From CAYYNP01 sp964472545 (GTDB lineage: Bacteria > Planctomycetota > Planctomycetia > Pirellulales > Thermoguttaceae), in the NCBI GenBank assembly GCA_964472545.1, contig CAYYNP010000032.1, forward strand, positions 1-51,540: DNA of 51,540 bases, given 5' to 3'. The position numbers were made by a program, and so were the translations under genes. The notes below the pieces were generated by a model. That model was not told the origin of the DNA, did not search any database, and saw only the letters and a list, made by a program, of their open reading frames with translations. Of this stretch, positions 33,702 through 42,108 are shown piece after piece. Each line of letters starts with the position of its first letter. Within the stretch, counting starts at the first letter, position 1.

Positions 33702-36686
33702 GTGGGGTCGAGATACGGGGGCGAGCACCGAGCCTCCGTGCGCGCTTCCGAGACGTCCACGGTCTCCTGGGGGCTCGGCACTCGTCCCTCGTGCTTCGAC
33801 CCCAGCTTGACCCGCGACGAAGTCGCCGCCCGCTTGATCGCTACGGCCGATTCCATCGACGACGTCAACGCCGGCTTCTACGCCAAGGGCGCGACCCCTG
33901 AAATGCTGCCGGATCGCTGGGGGCTCGAAGGTCTAATGGGCAGCGGCCGCGTCAACGCTGCCCGGGCGGTCGACCAGACCGAGTCGCTGCCGCCGCCGTG
34001 GATCGAGCAGGTGCGGGTGATCCTCGATGAATCGGACGATCCGTGGATGGTCTCCGTCGAGTTGGGTAGCGTCTTCAAGGGGCCCGAGTTCACGCTCGAC
34101 GGCAACGGCGACGTCACCAGTGTGACGCCCAGTCCCGTCGACGATCTGGACAACTGGCAACTCGTCTACGACGGCAACGACGACGGCGACTTCGACGACA
34201 CGGCCGAGCCCAACCCGGACGACATCGTGGTCCAACTGGTGCCCGAGTATTGGGATTCCGACTACACCAACCTCACGTACGACGACGGCGGCCAGACGCG
34301 TAGCGTGGGCTACATGGTCGGCACCAACAGCGTGCAGTTCAGCGTCGACTGGGGGGAGAATGACCTGCTGCTCGACGGACGCTATCGGCTGACTGCCTTC
34401 GGCCAGGACGTCGACCATCCGGACGGATTGGTGGGTCCCGATGACCAGCCGCTGGACGGCAACGGCGACGGGCCGGACTACATGCGCGATTTCTATGTCG
34501 GCACGCCCGCGGCGACGACAACGATCACGATACCGGCCGCCGCGCAGTCGGTGACCCTGCGGCCGCTGGAGGATCATCCGGAGTGGCTGGAGATCGTCGA
34601 CGGCGTGAACAATCCCCAGGCGCTGCTGATGGAGATGGTCGATCTGACGATCAACGTTCCCGACGACGTCCCGGTGACCGTCGAGCACCTGCCGTACGCC
34701 TGCGAAATGCGTCTGCGCAGTCCGGACGCGCCCGACGTCCTCGGGCGGATCACGATCAACGCCGGCGGGGGCTCGAACAACACGATCACGCTGGCCGGCT
34801 CCGGCGGCGACGACACCTTTCGCGGCTACCACCACACGGCCGAATTGACCGCCGCCGGCGGCGTGATCGAGGCCGCCGGTTTCCAGCAGGTCACCGTCGA
34901 GACCTTCGGCGGCGCCGGCAAGGCGCACCTCTACCACAACGGCTTGGTCGGAACACTCGACGCCGCCGACGACTGGGCAAAGCTCTCTCACGAGGCGGCA
35001 TTGCCCGAGGACGACTGGTCGAACAAGGCCGTTGGTTTCGACACCGTCTACGTCCACCAGACCGGCGACGGCGGCGACGTGCCCGACCTGCTCGACTTCA
35101 ATCTGCTGCGGGTCGATCGGGACAACGTCTTCTTCTGGGACGAAGACGCCTGGTGGGCCGAGAATGGTGATCGCTATTGGCATGAGGACCAGGCGTATCC
35201 GGAGGACACGGACAACACGCGGTGGCTGTTGTCCGATGGCGACACGTCGGAGGATTACCCCTTCCAAGACTTCGAGGATGCGATCATTGATGGCGGCCGC
35301 GTCACCATCTCGCAGCCACCCGCAGATCCGGCGACCATCGAGCTCGATGACCTGAAGATAGTGGACGTCGACGTGGTGGCGGAGTCGGACATCGAAATCG
35401 ACGGCGAGTTGACGCTCGCCGGCGGCAGTCTGATCGCGTCGCAGGACACTTTGGCCCTGGCGGACCTGATCTTCAGCCACGGCCAGGCCAGGATCGACGT
35501 TGGCAGCGGCGTCACGGTAACCGGCGCCGTATCCACGTACGACAGTCTGGCGACCCTGATCGTCGACGGTACGTTTGCGTTCAACGGCAACGACGCAGAA
35601 TACATCTGCCGGATCGGCGACATGCACAACAACTGGGTCGCCGGGATCGACGGCGTGACGCTCGACGGCACGTTGGATCTCAAGGCACTGGACGTGCGCC
35701 AGTCCGAGATTGGCACGACGACGACACGGACGATCGTCCAGGCCGGTGTGGGACAGTCGGTTACGGGGACGTTCGACGAAGTCCCGCCGGTCACGGGTGA
35801 CGCAAGTCACGTGGGCGTGGGCGTCTTTCACCGCGGCGTCGTCTACCAGCAGCGCCTCGTCACCACGGATCTCTACGTGGCCGTTGGCGGCGACGGTAAC
35901 GGCGACACGAACGTGGACGGGCAAGACATCACGAATCTGCTGAACAACTTGAGTCAGCCCGGGGATCCGCCCGACCGCGTATGGACCCAGAACGACACGG
36001 CCGGCGGCCCGGTCAGTCGAGGCGACGGCATCGTCGACGGCCAAGACATCACCGACCTGATCTCCAACTTCACCGGCGACCCCGGCCCATTGATGGCAGG
36101 CGGCGGCGGGCCGGAAGGCGCATCGGCGGGATACGGCCTGAACCTGGAGCCGGAAGCCTGGGACCGGGCAATCGCCGAACTGATGGCCGAGCCCCAATCG
36201 GAGTCAGCCATTGGGAGCAGCCCCGCCGCGGTCATCAAGTACGACCCAACGGCAGGCACGGCATCGGTGTCCATCGACAATGTCCTCAGTTGGACGCTCA
36301 CGAGTGACGGCCGCTTCGATCCGATTCGACTGGCCGCCGTTGACAATGTTCTCTCGCGAGACGCTGGTGACTTGACCCTAATCTCCGCCAACCGCAACAC
36401 AATCGGCGAGGCAAGTCCGTTGGGCGCGATCAGCTACCCCACCTTGTATCTCGGCCGCATCGTCGAGCCCGGCACTCCGGTCGGCGAATTGACCTTCGCG
36501 TACGTCACCGGCTACGGGCAAGCCGTGCAACAAGGGACGGTCATCGTCACTGCCAGTGGGCCTACGGACGTCGCGGCCGTCCTGTACTCCCTCAAGGCCC
36601 TCTCCAACGGTTCGGATGCAAACGGAGAGGACGAGCAGAGCGACAACACGGTGAGTCAACTGATGTTGACCGACAACACGGCATAG
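33702..36686 (+). pseudogene. 5'-truncated subtilase-type/dockerin extracellular protein
   Basis: After about 35 hairpin-encoded residues the frame begins SLTRDEVAARLIATADSIDD and soon GSGRVNAARAV. That is the normal end of a peptidase S8 domain, just after the catalytic serine helix. The Asp, His and Ser motifs and any signal peptide are absent, and the DNA to the left belongs to an opposite gene. What remains (about 950 residues) is beta-rich extracellular sequence. It includes a dockerin-like pair of Ca loops near residues 728-785 (GDGNGDTNVDGQDITNLL and GDGIVDGQDITDLIS). The downstream frame is intact, so expression from a hairpin-borne start cannot be excluded, but protease activity is not expected. 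It looks like a deletion remnant joined at HP-E. Confidence 0.7.
33703..33804. repeat. HP-E imperfect palindrome
   Basis: TGGGGTCGAGATACGGGGGC and onward (33703-33734) faces GGCTCGGCACTCGTCCCTCG and onward (33772-33804) in inverted orientation, with about six mismatches over 32 bases. It sits exactly where the subtilase-like remnant to its right loses its upstream part. Confidence 0.7.
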
Positions 36687-36705
36687 CCGACTCGCCGGCG
36701 TTCGG

Positions 36706-36735
36706 TGGACGCGGGTCGGCCATGTGTGGTACAAT
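36706..36735 (+). promoter_or_regulatory. Candidate promoter for the RCC1/PEP-CTERM gene
   Basis: TGGACG (36706-36711) and TACAAT (36730-36735) are 18 bases apart, 54 bases before ATG 36790. Confidence 0.45.
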
Positions 36736-36789
36736 GAGTGAAGTTGGTGGCGCCGGTTGGGCTTCGCCATAACGCAGGAAGGATGTCTG

Positions 36790-37752
36790 ATGCTTCGGCA
36801 ACAACGAGTTTGCATGACCGGAATCGTCATGGCGGCGCTGTTCTATTGTTCCTGCTTGAGTTCTCGTTGCGACGCGGGCTACCTGCGCGCGTGGGGACGC
36901 GACACCTACGGGTTGCTCGATGTGCCGGTTGGCGATGACTTCGTTGATGTGGCGGGTGGTGAGGGCTACGGACTCGCGCTCAGAGCGGATGGGTCGTTGG
37001 TTGCATGGGGTCGGGACGGCTCATGGGTACGAGACGTTCCCACTGGCACTGAGTTCCGGGCAATTGACGGCCATTTCTCGCATTTCGTGGCGCTGCAGAA
37101 CGACGGGGCACTGGTAGGACGCGGCTGGAACCACGCGGGCCAGGCTGACGTGCCTGCAGGCAACGACTTCGTGGACATTGCGGCCGGCTACGATCACAGC
37201 CTTGCTCTGAAGGTCGATGGCTCGTTGGCTAGTTGGGGAAGTGACTTCTTAGGTCAGGCAAGTGTCCCGTTAGGAAACAACTATGCTGCCATTGCGGCGG
37301 GAAAGGCGACAAGCCTAGCCCTCAGCCGAAGTGGATCCCTGGTTGCCTGGGGAATGCCGCTGGGTGACCTTCCACTTGGCGATAACTTCATGGCAATCGC
37401 TCTCGGCACTAGCCACGCCGTGGCATTGCGGGACGACGGGTCACTGGTAGCCTGGGGCAACAACGACAATGGACAATTGGACGTTCCCGCCGGAAACGAC
37501 TTCACGGCCATCGCCGCCGGAAGCTCGCATAGTGTGGCACTGAGACAAGATGGTTCTCTAGCGGGCTGGGGGGCAAACTTCGATGGCCAATCTACGCCAC
37601 CGCCCGGCAACGACTTCGTTGCCATTGCTGCCGGAGGGGCCCACAGCTACGCCATCGAGATCCCCGAGCCGTCGGTTATCGTGGCGATACTCACCCTCGC
37701 CGCGGCCAGCCTGCTCTGCATTCGGCGTACACGGCGGACAACAGCAAGCTGA
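36790..37752 (+). CDS. RCC1-repeat protein with PEP-CTERM-type tail
   Basis: This 320-residue exported protein has a signal region (VCMTGIVMAALFYCSCLSS) and then about six repeats of roughly 42 residues of the form GNDFVDIAAGYDHSLALKVD and GSLxAWG. This is the RCC1/BLIP-II-type propeller pattern. The C-terminus, IPEPSVIVAILTLAAASLLC followed by IRRTRR, is a PEP-CTERM-like sorting signal: a PEP motif, a hydrophobic helix and a basic end. Such tails are handled by exosortase-type systems. ATG 36790 has AGGAAGG 8 bases upstream. The function is probably surface binding; no enzyme motif is seen. Base composition is lower in GC than its neighbours. Confidence 0.82.
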   Translation: MLRQQRVCMTGIVMAALFYCSCLSSRCDAGYLRAWGRDTYGLLDVPVGDDFVDVAGGEGYGLALRADGSLVAWGRDGSWVRDVPTGTEFRAIDGHFSHFVALQNDGALVGRGWNHAGQADVPAGNDFVDIAAGYDHSLALKVDGSLASWGSDFLGQASVPLGNNYAAIAAGKATSLALSRSGSLVAWGMPLGDLPLGDNFMAIALGTSHAVALRDDGSLVAWGNNDNGQLDVPAGNDFTAIAAGSSHSVALRQDGSLAGWGANFDGQSTPPPGNDFVAIAAGGAHSYAIEIPEPSVIVAILTLAAASLLCIRRTRRTTAS

Positions 37753-37822
37753 TCGTCCAGGCCGGAGTGGGCTACACGGTCGCGGGTACGTTCGACAGGT
37801 GGCTGGAGTCGACACGCGGCTT
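37743..37822 (+). pseudogene. Fragment of a dockerin-type protein gene
   Basis: Overlapping the end of the RCC1 gene in another frame, the DNA encodes LIVQAGVGYTVAGTFD. This closely matches TIVQAGVGQSVTGTFD in the subtilase/dockerin remnant (around 35727-35777). Only about 20 codons are recognisable before HP-F begins. It is a relic of a second copy of that gene type. Confidence 0.5.
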
Positions 37823-37848
37823 CGTCTCGCGGAGCGAGACGGCTACTA
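37823..37848. repeat. HP-F half copy
   Basis: CGTCTCGCGGAGCGAGACGG followed by CTACTA is the reverse complement of one HP-F arm. It abuts the stop codon of the next gene (minus strand) within 3 bases. Confidence 0.7.
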
Positions 37849-37850
37849 TC

Positions 37851-39065
37851 TTACTCCCACCCGCTCAGCAAGATCTCGTCAAGCGGCGGCAGTTCGTCGC
37901 CATGATCGTCGGCCAACGCCCGCTCGAACACCGCCAGTGCCGCCCGTAGTTTCTCGACGACTTCGTGGCAGCGGTCGGCCACGTTGTTGACTTCCCAGCG
38001 GTCGTCGGGCTTGGCGTAGAGTTCGGGCTCGGCCGCGGGGCGGAGATACCAGGCGGGGGTGCGGACGGCCCGGTCGACGTCGCCGCCGGTTACGCACAGC
38101 CGGTCGTGCAACTGGTAGATCTCCTCGCGGACGATCGGCAGCAGGCTGCCCGCCACCGGCGAGACGGAGGGTGCCTCGCCCGTGCAGTATTCCAGCAACG
38201 TTGCCCAGAGGTCGGCCGGGCCGGTCAGGGCCTGACTTCGTGCGGCGGCCCCAAGTCCGTCCGGGAACTTCAGCATCAGCGGCACGTGGACCAACTCGCC
38301 ATAGAGTGCCTCGTCGCAGGGCCCCACGCGTCCGTGTTCGCCCAAGGCAAAACCCCGTGGCGAGGTCAACACCAGGAGCGTGTCCTGGCCGATCGGGCCG
38401 TTGGCGACGAACTGAGCCAGCGCCCCGAAGCAGGCGTCGAACAAGGAGACCTGGCCGGCGTACGACTGGCAGACGCCCAGCAACTCGTCGGGGTCGTCAT
38501 CCTCGCGCAACGTCTGCTCGGGCACCTCGGCCGATTCGGGTGTGGATGGGTCGCCCTCTTCCCGATAGGTCCGGCGAAACGCCAACGGGGCGTCCCAGGT
38601 GGTCCCCAAGCCGGCCAGATGGCACCACAACAGAAACGGCCCTCGGGCCGACTCGAGCCAGTCGATCGCCTGCACGAAGCAGTTGGCCAGGTGGGTCTGC
38701 TCGATCTCGTCGGCCGTCTCCGGCTGCCAGGGCGGGTCGATCTCGATCAGTTCGTCGAAGTCGACCGCCGCCGGATGCCGGGCGACCAGCCGTTCGTCGG
38801 TCAACAGGGCCGTGTTGAAACCTGCCTGGCCCAACAGCGCCGCCAGCGAGGGGCCGTCCTCGGCCGACGCCGGCGACAACGCGTGCCGCCCCTGCCAATA
38901 CGACCGGTAGAGCCGGTGCTGGTCGGGTGTGTCGATCAACGCCTGATCGAATAGGAACGACTCGGCGGCCAGCCGATCGATCGCCGGCGTGCGGATCCAG
39001 GAATTGCCGTACGCCCCCATGTAGCCGGCGTGCAGCCGATCGACTGTCAAACAGATCACGTTCAT
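37851..39065 (-). CDS. Cytoplasmic sulfatase-like protein lacking the catalytic cysteine
   Basis: This 404-residue member of the alkaline-phosphatase/sulfatase fold opens MNVICLTVDRLHAGYMGAYG and ends with the usual ELYAKPDDRWEVNNVA block of sulfatases. The segment that should hold C-x-P-S-R reads TPDQHRLYRSYWQGRH: there is no Cys or Ser at the modified position, and the first metal site is reduced. The second metal-site region reads VLTSPRGFALGEHG instead of SDHG. There is no signal peptide. It is probably not a sulfatase; it could bind sulfated ligands, act as a phosphohydrolase-like relic, or be regulatory. ATG 39065 is the natural start of the fold. Confidence 0.75.
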   Translation of the reverse strand: MNVICLTVDRLHAGYMGAYGNSWIRTPAIDRLAAESFLFDQALIDTPDQHRLYRSYWQGRHALSPASAEDGPSLAALLGQAGFNTALLTDERLVARHPAAVDFDELIEIDPPWQPETADEIEQTHLANCFVQAIDWLESARGPFLLWCHLAGLGTTWDAPLAFRRTYREEGDPSTPESAEVPEQTLREDDDPDELLGVCQSYAGQVSLFDACFGALAQFVANGPIGQDTLLVLTSPRGFALGEHGRVGPCDEALYGELVHVPLMLKFPDGLGAAARSQALTGPADLWATLLEYCTGEAPSVSPVAGSLLPIVREEIYQLHDRLCVTGGDVDRAVRTPAWYLRPAAEPELYAKPDDRWEVNNVADRCHEVVEKLRAALAVFERALADDHGDELPPLDEILLSGWE

Positions 39066-39133
39066 GCCGTGATTCTAGCCGACGACGGCCGCGGCGGCTA
39101 TGCGGGGCCACCAAAGGCCGTCGGCTATCTCTC

Positions 39134-39326
39134 GGGTGGCCCCGCCGCTTTTCCGCAGCAGGCGTTGCCAATTCTGTCGCATGGCCGGAAAAGCGTCGGG
39201 GTTGCGTCGCAACAAAAGGGCCCCGTCCCGACTGCGCGCCTCTTGTGGCTTCGCCACCCGGGCACTCTTGCGACCGATGCTTGCCTCAGTGGCCGAGGTC
39301 TCTCCGCAAGAGTGACCGGGCCACCC
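39134..39326. repeat. HP-A element, second copy, inverted relative to the first
   Basis: Read on the minus strand it aligns along its whole length with 7596-7787: GGGTGGCCCGGTCACTCTTG start, GGGTGGCGAAGCCACAAGAG middle, and GGCGGGGCCACCC end. The inner right arm has drifted. It occupies most of the spacer between the sulfatase-like and penicillin acylase genes. Confidence 0.85.
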
Positions 39327-39411
39327 GCCTTTGGCGATTTCACTTGCCAACGCCTTCACGCTGGGCCAAAATGGGGCGACTCACCAATCCACCTTCACCG
39401 GAGGGAGACGC

Positions 39412-41931
39412 ATGCAGGCTCTTCAGTTTCTTCAGAAACGTCGCGTTACGTTGATTGTCTTCTGTGCGATGGCCGCCTGGGCCGCGTCGGCCAACGTGCT
39501 GGCCGCCGGCGACTTCGGCAAGGTCGAACTGATCCGCGACCGCTGGCACACGCCGCACGTCTTCGCCGACTCTGACCGTGGGGCGATGTACGGGCTGGGC
39601 TACGCCACGGCCGAAGACCGCGGCTTCCAAATGCACTACACGCTACGGATCATCCAGGGCCGGCTCTGTGAAGTGGTCGGCATCGTGAAGAAGACCCGCC
39701 GCGATGAGACGTCGTTGGACAGCGACCGGAAAATGCGGACCTTCGGCTTCTATCGGGCGGCCAAAGAGGTTGCCGCCGGGCTGGACGAAGAAACTTCGCA
39801 ATTGCTGGCGGCGTATTGCGACGGCGTGAACGAGTACTTCCGCCGTCACAAAGACGAACTGCCCGAGGTGTTCGAGCAGACCGGCCTGAAAGTGGAGCCG
39901 TGGACGCCGGCCGATTGTCTGGTCTCCTGGTGGCATCTGGCGCAGTTCTTCGCCACCGACGGCACGCGCGATCTGATGCACTACCGCAACCTGACGCAAG
40001 GTCCTCCGCCGGGACGTCCGTCCGGCCGCGGCCAGCCGGCGACGCGGCCAGGCACGCGGCCCAGCGTCCGCCCCGGCGCTCCCCCCAGGGCTCGGCCGAC
40101 GCCCCGGCGCGGCAGATTTCCGTTGGAACTGCTCGGCCGTAGCGACCTGGAGCAGTTACCGCCCGACGAGAGCACGTCGGTCGTGCAGCGCGAGGACGTC
40201 ACCGACGCGTGGCTCGCCCGCACGTACACCTTTCTTCGCCAACACGGCTACGACGTTGAAGATCCCGCTACGAGTGCCGCCGGCGGCGCCTCCGACGCGC
40301 CGAAGTTCAGCCACGCCTGGGTCGTCGACGGAAAGCGGACCGGGACCGGCTCGGCCACGTTGGTGAGCATGCCGCAGACGCCGGTGGCCAACCCGTCGCT
40401 GTTCTACGAGTTCCACGTTCGAGGCCACTCGTTCGACGCCCGAGGCATTGGCGTGGCGGGCTCGCCGGGCATTTTGATTGGCTGGAATCGCAACGTGGCC
40501 TGGGGGCTGACCGCGTTGGGGGCCGATCAGGCCGACCTGTTTCGGCTGAAGACCGACGCGGACCACCCGGACCAATACGAGTTCGACGGCGAGTGGCGGC
40601 CGATGCAACGAACCGAGGAGAAGATTCATGTCAAGAACGGCCGGACGCAAACGCTGGTGGTGCGTCAGACGCATTTCGGCCCGGTGATCAACGAGTTTGC
40701 CTTCGCCCGGGCAGACGACCCGCCGGTGGCCCTGAAGCGGATTCCGATCTGTGAGCCCGGTCGTGACACGATTCAAGGGGCGCTGGCCATGCTGCGCGCG
40801 AAAGACGTGCACGAATTTCGCCGGGCGCTCGAAGCGTGGCGTTTCCCCACGGCCAACGTGGTCTTTGGCGACCGGCAGGGCAGTATCGGCTACTCGACGA
40901 TCGGAGCGTTGGCGTTGCGATCGCCGCTGGCGTTGGCCGAAGGCGGGGCGGCCCACGACGGCTCGACGTCGCGGCTCGATTGGCGGGCGATCGTCCCGCA
41001 GGACCTCGTGCCGCAGGTGATCAATCCCAAGCAGGGATATCTCTTCAGCGGCAACCATCGGCCCGTCGGCTCGTTCTACCCGATCCCGCTGGGCATCCGC
41101 ACCGGCTCGATGGGCGATACGGTCCGTTCCTGGCGGCTGCGGGAGTTGCTCGGTTCGGCCGAGTCGCTCTCGCCGGACGTCGTGCTGCGGATGCACAACG
41201 ACGCGGTCAATCCGGCGCGGCGGGAGATCGTGCGCGTGGGGCTGCACTTGCGCGACGTGTTGAAGCGGGAGCTTCCCGACGACGCACGCCGGGCGCTAGC
41301 ACACATCGAGCCTTGGTACGCGGCCGGGGCGGCGTCGCGATTGGACGTGCCCGGCGCGGAAGTGGCTATGGAATTGAATACGTTCTTTCGCATGATGGCC
41401 ACCGATCTGGCGTTGATCTACGGCGGCGGCGAGTCGGGCTTGACCTACTTCCTCAAGACGATCGGCCGCCGGTTAGACAACGACCCGAAGGCCGACGTCG
41501 AACCGCTCGAACAACAGTTCATCGAGCGGGCGCTGGCCGACGCGTGGCAGAGCGCCCTGCGGAAGTACCGGGACGATCCGGCCAAATGGAACGAACACGC
41601 GCGGCGTCAAGTGACGTTGCGCAAGCTGGGCTTCTACGAGAGCCTCGACGGTTTTCCGTCGCTCAACGCCGAGCACGATCTGCCGATGCCGTCGCTGCCG
41701 TGCGTCGACGGCGGCACGATCCAATCGCAGGCGGCCGAGGCCTACACGCAATGGGTACCGCTTGACGACGTCGACCGCGCCCGATCGATCCTGCCGCCCG
41801 GCAACGGCGAGCGGCCCGGCAGCCCACAGCAGGCCGTCAACACTGGCGCTTGGGTCCGCGGTGAGTTGCATCCGGCCCCGCTGTCCCGGGCGGCGGTCGA
41901 GCGGATTGCGGAGAGCCGTGAGGAGTTGTAG
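39412..41931 (+). CDS. Penicillin acylase-family (S45) N-terminal nucleophile hydrolase
   Basis: The protein has 839 residues. The signal peptide (VTLIVFCAMAAWAASANVLA) and the GGAGGGA site fix the start at ATG 39412. It is made as a precursor. The beta-chain nucleophile is predicted as Ser300 in KFSHAWVVDGKRTGTG, the site of self-cleavage between Phe299 and Ser300. The remaining family features follow (GWNRNVAWGLTA, NPKQGYLFSGNHRP). The alpha chain contains an inserted Pro/Arg-rich stretch of about 40 residues (around residues 199-238) not typical of the family. Substrates of S45 enzymes include penicillins, acyl-homoserine lactones and other N-acyl amides; which one applies is not readable. 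It is monocistronic. Confidence 0.88.
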   Translation: MQALQFLQKRRVTLIVFCAMAAWAASANVLAAGDFGKVELIRDRWHTPHVFADSDRGAMYGLGYATAEDRGFQMHYTLRIIQGRLCEVVGIVKKTRRDETSLDSDRKMRTFGFYRAAKEVAAGLDEETSQLLAAYCDGVNEYFRRHKDELPEVFEQTGLKVEPWTPADCLVSWWHLAQFFATDGTRDLMHYRNLTQGPPPGRPSGRGQPATRPGTRPSVRPGAPPRARPTPRRGRFPLELLGRSDLEQLPPDESTSVVQREDVTDAWLARTYTFLRQHGYDVEDPATSAAGGASDAPKFSHAWVVDGKRTGTGSATLVSMPQTPVANPSLFYEFHVRGHSFDARGIGVAGSPGILIGWNRNVAWGLTALGADQADLFRLKTDADHPDQYEFDGEWRPMQRTEEKIHVKNGRTQTLVVRQTHFGPVINEFAFARADDPPVALKRIPICEPGRDTIQGALAMLRAKDVHEFRRALEAWRFPTANVVFGDRQGSIGYSTIGALALRSPLALAEGGAAHDGSTSRLDWRAIVPQDLVPQVINPKQGYLFSGNHRPVGSFYPIPLGIRTGSMGDTVRSWRLRELLGSAESLSPDVVLRMHNDAVNPARREIVRVGLHLRDVLKRELPDDARRALAHIEPWYAAGAASRLDVPGAEVAMELNTFFRMMATDLALIYGGGESGLTYFLKTIGRRLDNDPKADVEPLEQQFIERALADAWQSALRKYRDDPAKWNEHARRQVTLRKLGFYESLDGFPSLNAEHDLPMPSLPCVDGGTIQSQAAEAYTQWVPLDDVDRARSILPPGNGERPGSPQQAVNTGAWVRGELHPAPLSRAAVERIAESREEL

Positions 41932-42044
41932 GGTGTCGTGGCCGTCGGCCGCGGTGACCGTCGCGGAAGTCTACCTCGCACGAAGTCCCGTAGGAATTCC
42001 CATCGGCACGGCCGGCCGCGGAATCCACCGTGTTCCGGGCGCGC

Positions 42045-42074
42045 TTGACAGCACATTTCGCTTGGCACCATAAT
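42045..42074 (+). promoter_or_regulatory. Strong sigma70-type promoter for the M23 gene
   Basis: A perfect TTGACA (42045-42050) and CATAAT (42069-42074) are 18 bases apart, 35 bases before ATG 42109. Confidence 0.65.
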
Positions 42075-42108
42075 GGAAACGCGCATAGGAACGGTATTGA
42101 AGGTTCCC

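Noticed and set aside
7561..39326. CRISPR arrays among the repeated palindromes
   Set aside because: Repeats are dispersed singly, differ in family and have no regular spacer series or cas genes.
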